The notes beneath the pieces are model-generated. The model had not been told where the DNA came from. It saw nothing but the letters and a program-made list of their open reading frames with translations, and ran no database searches. Positions 48,304 to 60,254 of a stretch of 64,000 nt of DNA are shown piece after piece. The translations under genes and the position numbers were made by a program. Source of the stretch: Juglans regia (Eukaryota > Streptophyta > Magnoliopsida > Fagales > Juglandaceae). The stretch is from positions 6,353,053 through 6,417,052 of the forward strand of contig NC_049905.1 in NCBI RefSeq assembly GCF_001411555.2, given 5' to 3'. Every line of letters starts with the position of its first letter. The stretch's first letter is position 1.

Positions 48304-51300
48304 ATGGCTGCGGCGCTGGAGTGCTGGTCCAGCCGAGCCAGCACGGACGAGGACATGGTCGAGCAGGTGCTGATGAGAGCACAGGACCGGTCGGAGGGGT
48401 CACCTACGGCTAGCTCCGGTGGTTCCGGAGGGGCATCTGGGGCGAAGGAGTCTTCGGCGATGCAGAAGAGGCTCCAGAGGCTTAGCCGGAACGTGTCGGA
48501 GGCGGTCGCCTCCCTCAAGAACTCTCTGAATCTCGACTCGGCACGTGACTCACCGTCTCCCTCCTCGCCAAAGATCGAGTGCTGTAGGAAGGTCATGTGG
48601 GGCAGCGTTGTGCGGAACCTTACGCAGCTCTATCCCGGTAGCCAGCTCCCGGAGAAGCTCGTCTCCAACCTCCGCAAGCATTATGATTCGTTGCCGCTCA
48701 GGTTGACTCATTTTCTGAGCCCGGACTCTGTTTGGTTGCTGAGAAAATGTTGGAAAATGAAAGACAATGAGGCTCCAAGTATGAACAAAAAATGAATAAA
48801 AACTAAACTCTCCTGATCTATAAGTTCAGTGGAGGAATGGATTTTGTTTCTCAGGAGCCAAACAGAGCATTTAGGTGTCTCTTCGACCCTTTTAATTTTC
48901 TTCAGTTACAGAGAATTGATCTAATTTAATTTTCTCGTCTATTTATTAATTTGTTAAACTGATGCTTACAGTTATGCTCAAGCGGGATTTGATATGAAAG
49001 AAGTGTTTCTTCATATTAAGTTGATAGAGGAGGCATCGGGGGATGACCACCCTGCGGTAGTTATTCAAGAAGTGTCAGATGATGAAGTTCAGGGGTCTGT
49101 ATTCAAGCTCACATTTGCATGTAACTCTTTGATTTCTTGGCCGGTGATGTCCGGGGCACTGGACAGCGCGTCCATTTGTTGCAAGAAGATACAGATCTTT
49201 GAGAAGAAGGGGTTCACTCTTGGGATTCTTCTGGTTCATGCCGGGAAGGAGAGATCGTTCAAAACCCGGATTGAAAATGCACTTAAATCGGCTACAAGGA
49301 AGCCAAAGGCCAATGCAGTGAAGCTCACTTTTGGGCTTTGTGGGTGTCAGGAAGAGAGCACTAACGGGAGAGACTTTGCAGAGATTGAAGAAGAACCGGT
49401 TGACCAAAATGATAGAAATGGGGATGAATATTTGAACACGAACTTTCAGCTTCAGATGCCATTGCCCACTTCTTCTTTCTATGCATCGGTTGATGAATGG
49501 CAGACGATTCAGTCGGGTGGGGATGAGATTGGGAAATGGCTGTTGAACTCAGAAAATCTTGAGTTTATCGAACAGATTGGACCCAGTTCGTATAAGGGGG
49601 TCTACGGGGGCAAAAAGGTTGGAATTGAAAAGCTCAAGGGGTGTGACAAGGGGAATTCTTATGGGTTTGAGCTCCGAAAGGATCTGTTGGAGTTGATGAC
49701 CTGTGGGCACAGAAATATTCTGCAACTCTATGGTGTTTGCGTCGATGAGAATCACGGGTTGTGTATCGTGACGAAGTTGATGGAAGGTGGCTCAGTTCAT
49801 AACTTATTGCTGAAGAACAAGAAGCTTCAGACTAAGGAAATTATAAGAATTGCTGTTGACGTAGCGGAGGGGATGAAGTTCATGAATGATCATGGCATTG
49901 CATATAGAGACCTCAACACACAAAGGATCTTGTTGGACCGGCATGGAAATGCTTGCTTGGGGGACATGGGTGTTGTTGCTGTTTGCAAGAGTGTTGGTGA
50001 GGCAATGGACTACGAAACTGATGGTTATCGGTGGCTAGCTCCAGAGGTTTGTTCCCTGTGACATTAGTTTAAGTTTACCAAATTCATGGATAGCTATACA
50101 AATTCAACTATATAATCGGCACTTGCATTTTTTTTCAAAAAGAATAAAAAAAATCAAATCAGTGAAGCTAATTAGTTGAATAATTTCGGATGACGCGTAA
50201 TGGTATCATTACTACTCTATATGACTAAGCATTTAGAATTAGTCTACGACTTGAGTTAGTCGTTAAATGCATGAATCGTAATTGTCTTTGAATGCTGATT
50301 GCCGTGGAAACAAAATGCTATCATTCCTTTCCCATTTGGGCATTTGTAACCGTGTTTCACTATACTCCTTAAGGTTTCGATAAACTTGATTGTTTGAGGT
50401 TCTTACACCATCTGCTATGATCGAATTACTTCAAATCCATCCGTGTTACACATTTGATTGTTTGCTGTGATTTTCTGGAATATGCTCGGGGAAGAAATGG
50501 TCCACTAGTGGATGCTTGCTATTTTAACTTTTTGGAGTTTGCAATTGTTGACGAATGCTTGGTATATAACTTTTACATTGGATTTGAATCAAACTATGTG
50601 GGTCAATTATAGGTGTAAAAGATTTGTGCTATCCTTAAATTATTTGCCTACCTAGGAAAAAATTGCAACTTTACCTAGATAAACCTTTTGGGTATCCAAC
50701 TATAGGATTTTCTTCTTCTTTAATTGCACAAAATATAAATGTTATCGTGTACAAAACATTATCTTGGTCCATTGTACGTGAGTTCTCAGGACCACTCCAC
50801 ACTTGTCAAGAGACTTTATGTCACTTATCGAAACATCATTGTTTTAGCATGCCTAACATGTCTTCATAATTGTATTTGCTTTAAGCTTCAATATTGTGTT
50901 TACCTTTATCTAAGCACTCCTATATATTCCCAGCCCAACAAGTGGAGCCCACGTAAGGGAACTTTTAATATTATAGCATGATTTTAGTCCCAAGGTTATA
51001 AGTTATTACCTGCTTTGTAAACACCCCCCCCCCCCCTCTCTCTCTCCACAAAAACGAGGAAAAAAAATGACTAAAAACAAAAGTCAAAGATGAAAAAACA
51101 ATCTACAATCTGTGAGCCATTGTCTGGGTACTGTTTCTTCCTAATTTCTTTGGCTGCCTAATCTTTATGTTGCCGATACCATTAGAAACTATTTAAGAAC
51201 TGACAAATTCCTATTGTAGATGGGTGGCAATGTAGATGTTCTATATTATTAAAGTAGTAATGGTGGTACAGGTGTATATTGAAAGTTCAATTTAATTATC

Positions 51301-51839
51301 TCTTTCTGAATGGTAATCCACCTGGACATCTTTAGTCTGTTTATTTCGAAGTGGAACATCGTAGGAGTTACGTAAAACTTCATAAATAGAATTTAAGTTG
51401 GAAATTCTTCTTTAAAGTTCATTTCAACACACCAACTATGTATATAAAAGTTTGTCTTTTCTTTTCCTTTAGCACATTCCATTCAGTGAGTATTCCAAAG
51501 CTGAAAATGGTATTTTTTTTGCCCCTTTTTGGATGAGAACAGATAATTGCAGGTGACCCAGAGAGCGTTTCTGAGACCTGGATGAGTAATGCATATAGTT
51601 TTGGGATGGTAATTTGGGAGATGGTGTCTGGTGAGGCAGCTTATGCTGCATATTCACCGGTGCAAGCAGCGGTTGGGATTGCTGCTTGTGGTCTTAGACC
51701 AGAGATCCCCAAGGACTGCCCACAAGTTCTGAGATCTTTGATGACAAAATGCTGGAACGGTATCCCTTCAAAGCGCCCTCAATTTTCTGATATTCTATCG
51801 ATACTGCTGAGGCCAAACTGCAACAGCAGCAAACAATAA
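48304..51839 (+). CDS. DUF1221 plus protein-kinase-like domain protein (3 exons, 589 aa)
   Basis: Exons 48304..48701, 48972..50046 and 51543..51839 join in phase. The N-terminal half (ALECWSSRASTDEDMVEQVL, RLQRLSRNVSEAVASLKNSL, GSVVRNLTQLYPGSQLPEKL, YAQAGFDMKEVFLHIKLIEE) is the plant DUF1221 region as I recall it. From about residue 325 a kinase fold follows: IGPSSYKGVY, VGIEKLKG, YGVCVDENHGLCIVTKLMEG, AYRDLNTQRILL (D446), LGDMG (D464), GYRWLAPE, and SYSFGMVIWEMV-like text in exon 3. The beta-3 Lys position appears to be Glu352, HRD is YRD, the catalytic-loop Asn is Arg451 and DFG is DMG. It is therefore an atypical or pseudokinase of the TKL/Raf-like class. Substrate and role are unknown. 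The Met at 48304 begins the conserved part. An in-frame stretch upstream has no ATG. Confidence 0.9.
51023..51047. repeat. C-run and (CT)n in intron 2 of the kinase-like gene
   Basis: A homopolymer of about 14 C is followed by CTCTCTCTC. It is simple-sequence DNA inside the 1496-bp intron. Confidence 0.85.
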
Positions 51840-54680
51840 TAGGTAAACATCTTTATATTTTTCTGTGGGACCTCATCTGTTGGGTGCTAGTTCATGTAAA
51901 ACAACCCCTGGCCCTGGTTTAGGAGTTGCCATGCACGAATACAGATCCATGAAGCTTATACAAAAGAAATGAAGATACAATTATCATTTCTGTTGTCGAT
52001 GCAGATCTACATCTTTATCATATTCTTAACAGGTAAAAAAAAAGGAGAAGAAGAAAGCCTGGGTCAAAATTGTTTTCTTTCAAATATTTTTTCAATCTAA
52101 TGATTCAGGTGGTGATGAGTGGTGGTGGTAACATTAAAACATGTTTGCCATTCGTGTTCTTATGATTGACTAGGCATCCCCTGTTTCCTTGCAAAAGAGT
52201 AGGATCATCTGATTAAAAGTGGTACATTTGTGGCCTCAAGGCCCTACAATTTTTTTATGGTTACCAGGAACTTTGTATATAGTTCTCTTTGTTCGTCTAG
52301 TGGCTATCTTAAGGGGCACAAGAGGTGTACCCCTGGTTTTTTCTTTTTATTTTTAAAAAAATGGTTTTGGTCTCAATGAGTCATGGAAGTTCCTATAAAA
52401 ATGGAAAATGCTCTACTTTTGAGTGCGGTTTAAACTATTGATTTACGTAATTAGAAGTAATAAATTAGATTTACAACAAAACCTAGAAATCAATCACTCG
52501 GAACTTCCTCTGTCAACCAAGGAAATTGTTTGTTCGCTGTACTACCCAACATTGTAGCCAAGCGGCGGTAGGGGGAAAAAAAAGTTGATTGGTAAGTGGT
52601 AGGAAGAAAATGATGTTTTCATTCCAAACTTGACTGATGAAAAAGCTCGTTATCTTACTTTAATTGTTGACTGAGAATAACTTCAAATAGGTTTATCCAT
52701 AGTTTAGAGAACAACAACAACCAACGAATGTGGCCACATAGGAGATGTATCTTTAAGTTGGTGGGGGGTGCTGCAGAGGAAAAACAAATTATCATGGGTC
52801 ACATGTGATTGTCGAGACCGAACCCCCCCTCCCCACCCTCTCTCTCTCTCTCTCTCTCTCTCCTTCATGAACCCTAACCTCTCTCTCTGATTTAAAGAAT
52901 CGAAACACGATTTGAAGACTACGTCGATTTTCTCAAGATTTGAAAATCGAAACACGATTTTTTTTTGGATTACATCGAAACACGATCACTTAATCCTTCT
53001 CTATCTCTCTCTCTCTCTCCATCCTCGATTTTCTCAAGATTTGATTATACTTACAAGCTGTCTGAATATTCTTTTAAGATCCATTATAAGTGAAAACACA
53101 GTGAGATACTCTTTGGAAAGCCATGAGATCTGGATAACCCATCATCAATTCAATTTACTTCAAAATTTGAAAACTCAAACACGTTTTAGATAACTGCTAG
53201 GGAAAATGATCAACTTGCAATTCTATCAAGTGTTGTTGTTTTGGGGAATGAAAAACTTTGGTCGTAAGGTTTTTTTTTTTTTTTACTGCAAGCGATACTT
53301 GTATCATTAACTTCCATCTGCATCGATCAAAAAAATAAAAACTATAAATTTCAACGACAATGTTTAAATTTATATAAGATTGTGTGGTTAATTAAAATTT
53401 TTGCTTCAAATTCTACTGTCTATATGAAGATTATATATTGGATTACAAGGGGTGCGACTTCAGATGCCGGTATGCGAACTGTGGGTGTGCCGGTCTGCGT
53501 TAGCCAAAAGTGTTGCTCGTCCTCCAGTAAGATGTGCGGCTGGTTCTTATGCAAATTGTGCGGATGAGTTCTTGTAAAGGGAAAGAGATGAATCTGTTTC
53601 ACACGCTAGGTTTTCTAAAAAGGGTATAGGCATTGCCGCATTTCTATGGTGTGGCCAGCTTTAGTCTAATCCCATGTACTCAGCTGACGTGTCATTCTAT
53701 TAGTGGTTTCCAATAAAATCCCCTTATAGGATTCACCTATCTAAATCAATTCTATTGTTGACTTTGTACATCTCAAAAATGAAAGTAAAAGGATCAACCG
53801 TTTATTTTTGGGGTAAAATATTTCACTCTCGAACTATCACTTTCTGAATAATATCACAAGTTACTTTACAAGCCTCAAAATTTGAAATAGAAATTATAAT
53901 TTGTTCATGTTGATGCAATTTCCGATGATGCCTACAACACTCTAGCCAACCTGTAAACATAAAAAGTGTCTCGAGAGATGCCTCCGATAATTAAGTTAGA
54001 GAGATATTAACTTCTCTTAATCAAATGAATCATGTGCCCTTGAACATATTTGGGAGTCTATTATTTACAAGGATTGAGATACTCTATATGATATGATCTC
54101 TTCGAAGGCACGATTCTAGATACTCAATGTGTATGAATCTTTATAGGAGCATGATTCTCTCGTTGATAGTATACTTTCAGCGTATATGTCTTGTCCGGAC
54201 TTACCTCCATGAATCGCAATCTTAGATGGATTTGGTCGGTTGGGATTTCTTGCTTGGTAGGATGTCTCTTATAGTTATGGACTTCATTCCTAGGTTCGTA
54301 CATTGCGCTTTGTTTAGTTTTACTCCTTAATCGCCCTCAGTCACGTGGATTCCTCGTGCATCATTGGCTGCCCTGTTATTCAATGGTTGGATTTTGAAGG
54401 AATGAGTGAATTGCAAGTTATATCTCAAACTTGGTCTTCTGCATTTTGTAGGTCTGAATAAAGGATTAGAGATACCGAGAAACGAGTGTGGGCCTGGATC
54501 GGGCTTTAGTTTCAATTAGAATGGACATGATATCGGGCTACCAATATCTTTATCTAGATCGTTTTCTTAACAAACCACAGCATATGAAACCAGGTCCTTC
54601 CCTTCCAACTCTAAACAAACATTTTGTTAAGTCAACAAACAAACATAAACACAGAAAAATTATTAGTCTACAATTTAAAG
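51840..54680. other. 3' UTR of the kinase-like gene and intergenic DNA
   Basis: Small features are a (CT)n run at 52840-52862, another near 53002-53021, a short repeated motif AATCGAAACACGATTT (three near-copies at 52896-52987) and a T-run at 53271-53284. No gene is recognised. Confidence 0.45.
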
Positions 54681-55053
54681 ATGTTTAGAAAATGAGATAA
54701 GAATTTTATGAATAGTAATAAGATAATTTATAAATAGTAATGAGATAGTTTGAGTTAAATATTTTTTGGGTTTTGAGAAAAGAGAGAGAAAAAATTAAAT
54801 TAAAAAAATACTATAAAATTAAAATATTGTTAAAATATAAATTTTTAATATTATTTTTATTTGTAAATTTGAAAAAGTTAAATTATATTTTATTTTTTGT
54901 TTGAAAGTTTGGGAAAGTTGTAATGATTAGTTTGAAAAAGTTTTAATGATTAGTTTGAAAGTATTTGTGTTTGAGTGATGTTTGGGAAAAATATGGGATG
55001 ATATAAGATGAGATGAGAATTTTAGGATGAAAACTCTTTCTAAACAAGCCCTA
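54681..55053. mobile_element. Long-form family-1 MITE
   Basis: It runs from ATGTTTAGAAAATGAGATAAG to CTTTCTAAACAAGCCCTAAAT. The interior matches the 43585-43921 copy (TATAAAATTAAAATATTGTT, AGTTGTAATGATTAGTTTG), with a duplicated TTTTAATGATTAGTTTGAAA unit. Confidence 0.75.
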
Positions 55054-55156
55054 AATGTCAAAATAAATTATTCCATGACTATATAAGAATTAATATAATG
55101 ACAAAAATAGTATTTGATTTCCTTAATCTTCCTTTAAGCCAAAAGACCAACATTTA

Positions 55157-55353
55157 AGGCTTGGTTTGGATAATGAAACTATCTCAACTCATCTCATCTA
55201 GTTATTATAATTTTTCTAAACTTTCAAATAAAATACAATAAATAATTCAACTTTTTCAAATCTTAAAACAAAAAATAATATTAAAAAATAGTATTATAAC
55301 AATATTTTATTTAACTTTCAACTTTCACCTCATCTCATTATCTAAATTAGGCC
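55157..55353. mobile_element. Family-1 MITE
   Basis: The left end is (TTTAA)GGCTTGGTTTGGATAATG and the right end is CATTATCTAAATTAGGCC(TTAAA), a clear inverted repeat. It lies 100 bp from the long-form copy. Confidence 0.8.
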
Positions 55354-55377
55354 TTAAAGTTGATAAATGTTTTAACT

Positions 55378-55530
55378 ACAAAGATATTTTACAAAAGTAA
55401 ACTCATAAACTGATATGGCTTGATATGATACGTTAGATTGTAAAACTAATTTTATTATAAAGTAGATTCTACTGTATCATATGAAGTCATATCAATTGTA
55501 GGATCTCTTTATAGATATAACACTTCTCTT
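55378..55530. mobile_element. Family-3 foldback MITE
   Basis: It contains GATATGGCTTGATATGATACG, TTAGATTGTAAAACTAATTT and TATAAAGTAGATTCTACTG in the order of the E1-intron copy. Confidence 0.65.
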
Positions 55531-57849
55531 TAAAGTTTGTGCCTCATAATAATCTGACAAGATTATTCAACCTATGAGTAAGTTGTCTTAACATCACTCG
55601 AGAAGGAGGTTGATTGTGTTTATCGTCTTCACAATACGCAATAAAATTCCCTTTATCATGACCTGTGCTCTTAATATTATTGTTGAATAATAAAGAACAA
55701 ATAGAAGTAAAATTTTGGTAATATGGTGACACTCCCACGAGGGTATTTGTCTCATAAGTTGGTGATAAATAAAAGAAATTGAGTGAATTTATTTATGCAC
55801 CAATGACTTCTATTTATAGGCCATTATGCACCGATTAGCAAATGACACAACTATTAATAAATCAATGGTAATCCAAAGGTCACAATCTTAAGAAGTGACA
55901 GTTAAAATGTTGTGTCTATTGACACTTCTTTAAACATTACCTCTCATGAGAACCATCACCATGTTAGAAGATGTCATTCTAAGAAGTACATCGTACGATG
56001 ATCACATTCCTTAAAATAACATAAGTAAATTGTCTTAACATCGCTCGAGGAGGAGGCTGGTTGTGTTGATGGTCAATGCATGAAGTCCACACGTGACATT
56101 ATTTTCTCCAAACACATCTCCATCAACAGCTGTCTAGATATTGCCATTGCCAGCTCTACTTGAGCTTGTTCATATATTTCCTTTGAACCAAAAGTCTAGC
56201 AAACTCTTTTACATCTTGGATTAAGTACAACTCAAATAAGATTATCACCTACTCATTTCTTACCAAACTCCCTGAATAGCTTGTGCCTTTAGTTCAACTA
56301 TTTTTGAATGACAATAAACGACAACCTTAATTAACATTTATTGATGTATTTTTCGACTACGGGTGTCTAATATGGTCGGATGACTCATTTCTCTCACTTG
56401 GTGGTTCTTTATGCTAGTGTACTATTAGTTTTATATAGTAATTTATATATAAACTTAAAATGGATTACTAATAGTATTAGTATTAGACCATAAATCTAAT
56501 TAATATACTAATGTATATTAGTATTACTAATATATTTATCAAAAGGAATATGTTGAGGATTTATTAAGTTAAAAAATATAATTAATACAAGATATTGTAT
56601 AAAATTTATATGAATAATACTTTAGTTATTATACATTAGTATTACATGTTGATGTTATTATGCATCTTAGTGTTTATAGTATATTATATATACATTAGTA
56701 TTACATGTTATTATATTTATACATTAGTAATTTAGTGTTACAACTTACATGTAACATGGTAGTAATATTGTAAATTTGTAATAGTATGATATTTGCATAT
56801 AGTCATATACTAAACTATTATTATTTATTAGTCAATTTAGTCTATATATTATAGTATAAATATATTATTTAACTAGTACATTATTGAGTTTAACTAATTA
56901 TATAAGATATAGTTGTATAAAATTTAAATGATTAATATATAAAAAAACACATATATTTTTATAAAATATGTATAAAATCGGAGGTGGAGTTGGAGGACCA
57001 AGTCAGAGGCGAAGGCAGAGGCGGATTGTCGGAGGCGGATCGGAGCGGAGTCGGTTCTTCAATGACTCCGACTCCGACTTCGACTCCGATTTCCAATAGG
57101 GAAAAAACTCCGACTTGTCGGAGTCGGAGCGAACCCAGAGTGGAGTTGGATTCGGAGTCGGATTGTCGAATTTTTGCTCAGCCTTACTTGATAGTCTTGT
57201 GATTTGAGAGTGGTGATGCCATGTTGTGCATGCATCTCTAATATTTTTATTTAAAAAAAAAAGAAGGGAAAAAAGAAGAAAGATGAAAACACTATAGAAG
57301 AGAGAGAAACTTCATACGACTAGAAATTGAGACTCTTCTGCGCCCGCGACGGTCTTCTTTGGGTATCGTCGGTCTTCTTCATTGACTATTTTGGGACCAA
57401 CTATTCTACGAATGGTGCCCCACTTCGTTGGATGCTTTGTTGAAGAAACAAATGAAAAAGTTGGATGCTTTGTTGTTTGCTCCCCACTCTCTCTCTCACT
57501 CTATCAGAAAAGCAGAAGAGAAAATCAACCTTGATTGGGGTATGGATCTCCAGCTCCAATACAGGGGTTCGTGGCTCCATGTAATGGAAAGTTCTCTTAT
57601 AGATAGCATATAGGATTTTTTGCCAGATGGTTTCTCCAACTTGAAGCTTTATTTTTTATTTGGAACATAAAAAAAAAAAAAAGAGAAAATTTAGAGATGT
57701 ATGCATAATTTTAGTTTTCTTGTCCATACATCTTCTCTAGTAGCTTTGAAGCTCTGTATTGTATATTGAATTATTAACACTTCCCTTTTTCAAACTTCAA
57801 AGTTCTTTGGAGTAAAGAGTATTTGAACTAAGAGATGCATGGTGAAGAG
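55531..57849. other. Intergenic DNA with a TCGGAG-type palindromic patch
   Basis: Two related segments (GTAAGTTGTCTTAACATCAC near 55579 and GTAAATTGTCTTAACATCGC near 56026) form a short direct repeat. The region 56980-57180 is dense in CGGAGTCGGA and its complement GACTCCGACT, so it can fold. No gene is recognised. Confidence 0.45.
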
Positions 57850-57981
57850 GTATGCAGAGAATTTGTGCATGAGATAATGAGAGTGAGAAAAATGAGGGGG
57901 TTTGGAGATCATTTCGTATGCAGAGAATTTGTGCATGAGATAATGAGAGTGAGAAAAATGAAGGGGTTTGGAGATCATTTC
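57850..57981. repeat. Two-copy 66-bp tandem duplication
   Basis: Units at 57850-57915 and 57916-57981 are identical except for one G/A difference. As 66 is a multiple of three, a plus-strand frame stays open across both (VCREFVHEIMRVRKM repeated), but no start context, neighbours or family support a gene. Confidence 0.9.
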
Positions 57982-59530
57982 AAACCTACATTCTTGCCAG
58001 CATCTATGAGAACCGGGTTGTAGAAAAGAAGAAAAAACTCATTTTTAGTAAACGTCATATGAGTGACCAACCTGGAGACAACATCCTCGTAATCATCCGG
58101 GAAGAAAGAACGATAATCGACTGCTTGAGAAGGCATTCAGAGAGAAGAGAATGGAGCTTTTAGGTGGAAGTGGAAGAGAGAAGAGAATGGAGGAGTCTAG
58201 GTACAGTGAAGGCACGCAGAGAAGAGAGAATGCAAAACGAAGCATTTCAGAAATTCTCATTTAAGTTAGATCTCGCCCAAAACTCATTCACATCAAGTAA
58301 TATTAAAACGAGCCGTTTCAATTAACTATTCCATGTCAGTTGTCGGTATACTTCGGTGATTATGTAATGATTAGATGAAAAAATTAAAAATTGAAATATT
58401 TTATATTTGAGTAATGTTTGATAAGAAAATTATGAAAATTTTAAAAATATCTCGTTACCTAAACAAACTTTCCCACGTCACTAAGCTCTCTACAATTGCT
58501 CACATGGATTTCTCTTGAATGGTCTAGGAGCTATCTGGTTCTTTACTTCTCCTCTATAAGTCGATCACATCCTAAATAAACACCCCTCATTCTCTTCCTA
58601 TTATAGTCAAATTCCTTACTTTATGTCATGTCGCTTCAGTTTTATGTCTCATTCTAGTTTTATATCTAATCAATCCCTTATCGTTGGCTAGTAGGAGTGT
58701 ATAGGAATTGCCAAAATCGGTTGTGAGCCGATCAGACCGACCGTTGGAGCATAGAACTGACAAAGAACCAGTCGACGATCGAGAGGAATTGAGAAAAAAC
58801 TGGTATCGGCGGTTCAGCGCTAATTTGAGCCTCGAGAAACAACTGAACCGACCGATCTAATCTATTTATATATATATTTGAGTATATGTATATACAACAG
58901 TGCCATTTTATTTAAATGAGTGAAACAACGTCGTTTTAGAGCTTGAAATTAATAACTCCCCCCCACCCATCTTTTTATTCCTCTCTACAACTCTCTTCTT
59001 CTTCTTCTTCCATGGCAGCAACGGTGCGACGCTTCTTCCTTCTTCTTCAGTTCCTCCTTCACAGAAGACGCCGACAGTGGACTGAAGACCACACCGATGC
59101 ACGTCGAGACTGATATGATCGGTTTTCTCTTCCCAAACCTATAGTTTTGGCCGGTTCAATAGATCCATAGTAGATGTCGATGGTATCTCGATTTTTTGAC
59201 GAAATCGACGCCGAGCCCATCATTATACAGCCATATTGGCTAGTCATTTATTTCTCACTTGCATCCTAGCATAGTGGCTCTAATCTTTCATAGCTTTAAT
59301 TTTACCTAACAATATTGATGTCCTTAAATTTGTAGCCATGAGCTAAATGGTTATGGATATGTAGTGATCCAACTTCAATTGTTGTCCTATAATATGCACA
59401 CACATCAAAAGAGTGAGCATAAAGCAATGACTTAAATCAATATTTTCCAATTAAAAATCTGTGACCTGATTGATATAATTTTTAGTCTCTAAAAGAGAAG
59501 TATGGAGTTCAAAACCACCCCTCCCCGCTC

Positions 59531-59561
<31 letters not shown>

Positions 59562-60064
59562 AATGTTTCCTGGTTCATTAATCTTTTTTAATTAAATAAT
59601 TGTTGCTAGCTTTAATGTGGCCCTGCAGCACTACTGTAAAGATAAAAAAAGGGAAAGAAGAACAGGTTCCTTCATGTACAAAAGCTAAAAGGATTCCTTT
59701 GTTAAAGAATCGAACCGACACAAGGGTATTATTAAATGTAGTAAGACTCATATGATATATCTATCTTATAAATCATCTAATTTAATTAGATAATTAGAGA
59801 AAATCTCAATTCCGCGTATAATACATGCTTTTATGCGCAGAAGTCGACTTTATTTTAAGCTAATTTAGTGGTGTAGAGTCTATATATGTTTAGGAATTGC
59901 TTAAAAACGAAAGGAAGAAAGACATAGAGAAAGAATATGATATTAGCAGCACTCTAATTATTTTATTTTTATTTATAATTGATATGATGTTGATAATAAT
60001 ATTAAGCGAGCATTATATATATAAATATATTGTGAGCAGTAAGACTCGGATTTGAATCTGACTT
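57982..60064. other. Intergenic repeat-derived DNA
   Basis: The segment from about 58694 (TAGGAGTGTATAGGAATTGC) to about 59225 has CGGTTGTGAGCCG / GGCCGGTTCA motifs typical of decayed plant transposon ends. A long A-run lies at 59528-59560. No gene is recognised. Confidence 0.4.
58060..58136 (-). pseudogene. Possible orphan first exon (MPSQAVDYRSFFPDDYED)
   Basis: On the minus strand an ATG at 58136 opens MPSQAVDYRSFFPDDYEDVV and reaches a GT about 65 bases on. The composition is protein-like and better than its surroundings. I do not recognise the family, and no second exon could be joined. It could be a captured or relic exon, or chance. Confidence 0.2.
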
Positions 60065-60254
60065 TGTCACAATTCATCTCAATTCATCTTAATTTATCAT
60101 TACAATTTTTTTAAATTTTAACAAAAAATATAATAAATAATTCAACTTTATCAAATTTTAAAATAATAATAATATTAAAAAATAATATTCTAACAATATT
60201 TTATCATCTTAACTCAACTCAACTCAATTCAGTTCAACATTTAAACAAAGCCTT
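60065..60254. mobile_element. Family-1 MITE, left terminus decayed
   Basis: It contains ATCATTACAATTTTTTTAAA, AATATTCTAACAATATTTTA and the right end CATTTAAACAAAGCCTTA. Confidence 0.7.

Noticed and set aside
52704..52955. Minus-strand frame over CT-rich DNA
   Set aside because: It has an Arg/Glu run from (CT)n, no homology and overlaps simple repeats.
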